DNA of 64,000 nucleotides, from the NCBI RefSeq assembly GCF_003337375.1, contig NZ_QPJD01000003.1, positions 310,001-374,000 of the forward strand. The letters run 5' to 3'. The DNA comes from Paenibacillus prosopidis. GTDB lineage: Bacteria > Bacillota > Bacilli > Paenibacillales > Paenibacillaceae. Each line of letters opens with the position of its first letter. The stretch's first letter is position 1. The position numbers were made by a program, and so were the translations under genes. Positions 62,589 through 64,000 of this stretch are shown piece after piece. A model generated the notes under the pieces. The model saw only the letters and a list, made by a program, of their open reading frames with translations, was not told where the DNA came from and ran no database searches.

Positions 62589-63059
62589 TTGAGAACCTTA
62601 TTTTATTACAATTGGCAGATCAGAGACGAATGGTTTCAAGTTTTAGAGCAGGTACCTGCGATTGATTTGTTAAGAGACAGACATGCTGGGGTTGGATCAA
62701 TCCTCAAAACAATTTTTCACATCATAGATGTTGAATATAGTTGGATAAGGGTAGTCAAAAATGAGTCAGATATTACTTTTCAGTTTGAAGATTATAACGA
62801 TCTTAAGTCATTGAGAAATTTATCAGAGAAAATCAGATCAGAAATAAAAGAATTTATTGATAATTGGTCCAATGATATGGAATGTGAAGCCGTTATCCCT
62901 TCATGGATGGATAAGACATTTAATAAGGGCGAAATATTACGACATATTTTAGTTCATGAAATTCATCATATCGGACAACTTTCAATTTGGTCGAAAGAAC
63001 TGGGCATAAAAGTTGTTTCTTCAAACTTCATTGGAAGAGAACTGTTGGAAAGACATTGA
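62589..63059 (+). CDS. DinB/YfiT-family metal-dependent protein
   Basis: A 156-residue four-helix bundle protein of the DinB superfamily. The three expected metal-binding histidines are in ILKTIFHIIDVEYSW and ILRHILVHEIHHIGQLSIW (the HEIHHxGQ motif near the C-terminus). Characterised relatives are thiol transferases or S-transferases using bacillithiol or mycothiol; Bacillales members of this type are often bacillithiol-dependent. The start is TTG at 62589 behind AAAAGGAGAG. Substrate unknown. Confidence 0.85.
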   Translation: MRTLFYYNWQIRDEWFQVLEQVPAIDLLRDRHAGVGSILKTIFHIIDVEYSWIRVVKNESDITFQFEDYNDLKSLRNLSEKIRSEIKEFIDNWSNDMECEAVIPSWMDKTFNKGEILRHILVHEIHHIGQLSIWSKELGIKVVSSNFIGRELLERH

Positions 63060-63084
63060 CTTCTGAAGGAAAAGAGGGCCGGAA

Positions 63085-63552
63085 ATGTTAATTAGAATGG
63101 CTGAACACTCAGACATTGAAGCGCTGATCAAAATGAGGCTGGATTTTACACTTGAATACAATGCTGATCTTATTATTACAGAATCAATATTTGAGGAGTA
63201 TCATCATGAAACGAAGCAATTTCTTAAGAATGCGATCGAATCAAAGCAGTGGTACATATGGGTGGCGGAAATTAACGGTGTCATCGTTTCACACATCTTT
63301 TTGGAATTGATTGCTAAAGTGCCTAGACCAGGGAAGAAAACAAACCCATTTGTATACATGACTAACGTATATACGCTGCCAAATTATCGGGGCAATGGAA
63401 TCGGGAGTGAGCTTCTTTGTAAAATAAAGGAGTGGTCAGAAGCTAAAAATTTTGAATTTATTATAGTATGGCCAAGCGATGAAGGTATTGAATTTTATCG
63501 AAAAAATGAATATGTACATTGCAAAGAACCAATGGAGCTCATGCTGGAATAA
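63085..63552 (+). CDS. GNAT-family N-acetyltransferase
   Basis: A 155-residue acetyl-CoA-dependent acetyltransferase. The acetyl-CoA-binding motif A is VYMTNVYTLPNYRGNGIGSELLCKIKEW (RGNGIG, about residue 112), preceded by the beta strands WYIWVAEINGVIVSHIFLEL and followed by FEFIIVWPSDEGIEFYRKNEYV. The acceptor cannot be predicted. An AGAGGGCCGG site precedes the ATG. It lies between the DinB-like gene and the GrpB-type gene, all on the same strand with short gaps. Confidence 0.88.
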   Translation: MLIRMAEHSDIEALIKMRLDFTLEYNADLIITESIFEEYHHETKQFLKNAIESKQWYIWVAEINGVIVSHIFLELIAKVPRPGKKTNPFVYMTNVYTLPNYRGNGIGSELLCKIKEWSEAKNFEFIIVWPSDEGIEFYRKNEYVHCKEPMELMLE

Positions 63553-63578
63553 TATTTTGAAGAAATGAAGGTGTACGG

Positions 63579-64000
63579 GTGGAAGAAGTTAATGTTACTA
63601 ATTATAACGCTGAATGGATCAATGATTTCGGACAAGAAAAAGCGAAAATTAAGAATGTTATGGATAAAATTATTCTTGGAATTGAACATATCGGTAGTAC
63701 TTCAGTTCCGGGCCTAGGTGCTAAACCAGTGATTGATATGATGGTCGGGGTAAAAGAATTGTCTCAGGTCAGCCCTGAATATATTGTTCAACTTAAATCA
63801 ATAAATTATGAATATGTTCATAAGCCTGAGTTTCCGGAAAGGCTCTTTTTTAGAAAGGGTCACTGGAGGGCTGGTACGCATCATCTGCATGTTTATATAC
63901 ATAACGGAGAGCATTGGTTGAATAATATTATGTTTCGAGATTATTTGAGAAGTCATCCGAAGGCGATGGACGATTACTATCGGTTGAAGAAGCAGTTAGA
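63579..64000 (+). CDS. GrpB/UPF0157-family protein (3' end outside window)
   Basis: An open frame of 140 residues running off the window end. It has the nucleotidyltransferase-like signature HIGSTSVPGLGAKPVIDMMV near residue 32-52 and RKGHWRAGTHHLHVYIHNGEHW further on, both characteristic of the GrpB family, whose members include glutamate-rich or kinase-like fusions of unknown function. The GTG start at 63579 lies seven nt after a GAAGGTG stretch; no ATG in the region fits better. The gene is AT-rich like its neighbours. Confidence 0.82.
   Translation, partial: MEEVNVTNYNAEWINDFGQEKAKIKNVMDKIILGIEHIGSTSVPGLGAKPVIDMMVGVKELSQVSPEYIVQLKSINYEYVHKPEFPERLFFRKGHWRAGTHHLHVYIHNGEHWLNNIMFRDYLRSHPKAMDDYYRLKKQL

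Overview
The window looks like a chromosomal segment of a Paenibacillus-type member of the Bacillales. Support: strong AGGAGG-like ribosome binding sites with frequent GTG/TTG starts, TTGACA/TATAAT-type promoters, a T-box leader, a cobalamin riboswitch, a bacterial nitric oxide synthase, and Bacillales families such as DUF3900, Lin0512, DUF6376 and HelD. The species call is inference. Most of the window has balanced base composition; about 6.4-8.5 kb, 28.6-29.4 kb and 61-64 kb are visibly AT-rich and look like later arrivals. No tRNA, rRNA, CRISPR array, transposase or phage gene was seen.

Layout. 0-6.4 kb: pentose-phosphate/upper-glycolysis operon zwf (5' end outside)-tkt-tal-pgi-gnd, closed by a terminator. 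6.4-10.1 kb: a sigma factor fused to a catalytically dead peptidase-MA-like domain, a divergent formylglycine-generating-enzyme-like pseudogene with two nonsense codons, an HxlR regulator and a PRISE-like reductase. 10.2-13.1 kb: a small ORF, a solitary receiver-like protein, and argS behind a T-box. 13.2-16.6 kb: copper ATPase, TauE/SafE-like membrane protein and a YtkA-like protein, resembling cytochrome-oxidase copper assembly sets. 16.7-26.9 kb: a cobalamin riboswitch followed by a ten-gene corrinoid uptake and late B12 assembly/salvage operon (btuFCD-cobT-cobU-cbiB-cobS-cobD-cbiP-cbiZ).

27-42.5 kb: TetR regulator with tandem operators next to an aminoglycoside-phosphotransferase-like kinase; small hypotheticals and gene debris; corA; a phosphodiester glycosidase; hrpB; DUF1294; helD; orphan modB; an EcsC-family gene overlapping nos; DUF3900; Lin0512; and a CNNM/CorC transporter. 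42.5-50.4 kb: DUF3817, an unassigned membrane transporter, a DUF6376 lipoprotein, a SulP transporter with a 39-bp tandem repeat at its ribosome binding site, DedA, an MFS efflux pump and a serine hydrolase.

50.9-60.8 kb: a purine catabolic cluster: amidohydrolase, pucABCDE-like xanthine dehydrogenase genes, separate uraD and uricase genes, hydroxyisourate hydrolase and adenosine deaminase. Together these would take adenosine and oxidised purines through urate to allantoin; no allantoinase or pathway regulator lies in the window. 61.4-64 kb: small accessory enzymes (histidine phosphatase, cupin, DinB, GNAT, and a GrpB gene cut by the window end).

The observations most worth following are the sigma/pseudopeptidase fusion, the translationally coupled EcsC-NOS pair, the SulP leader repeat array, the abutting tandem operators of the TetR gene, and the 134-nt pucA/pucB overlap.
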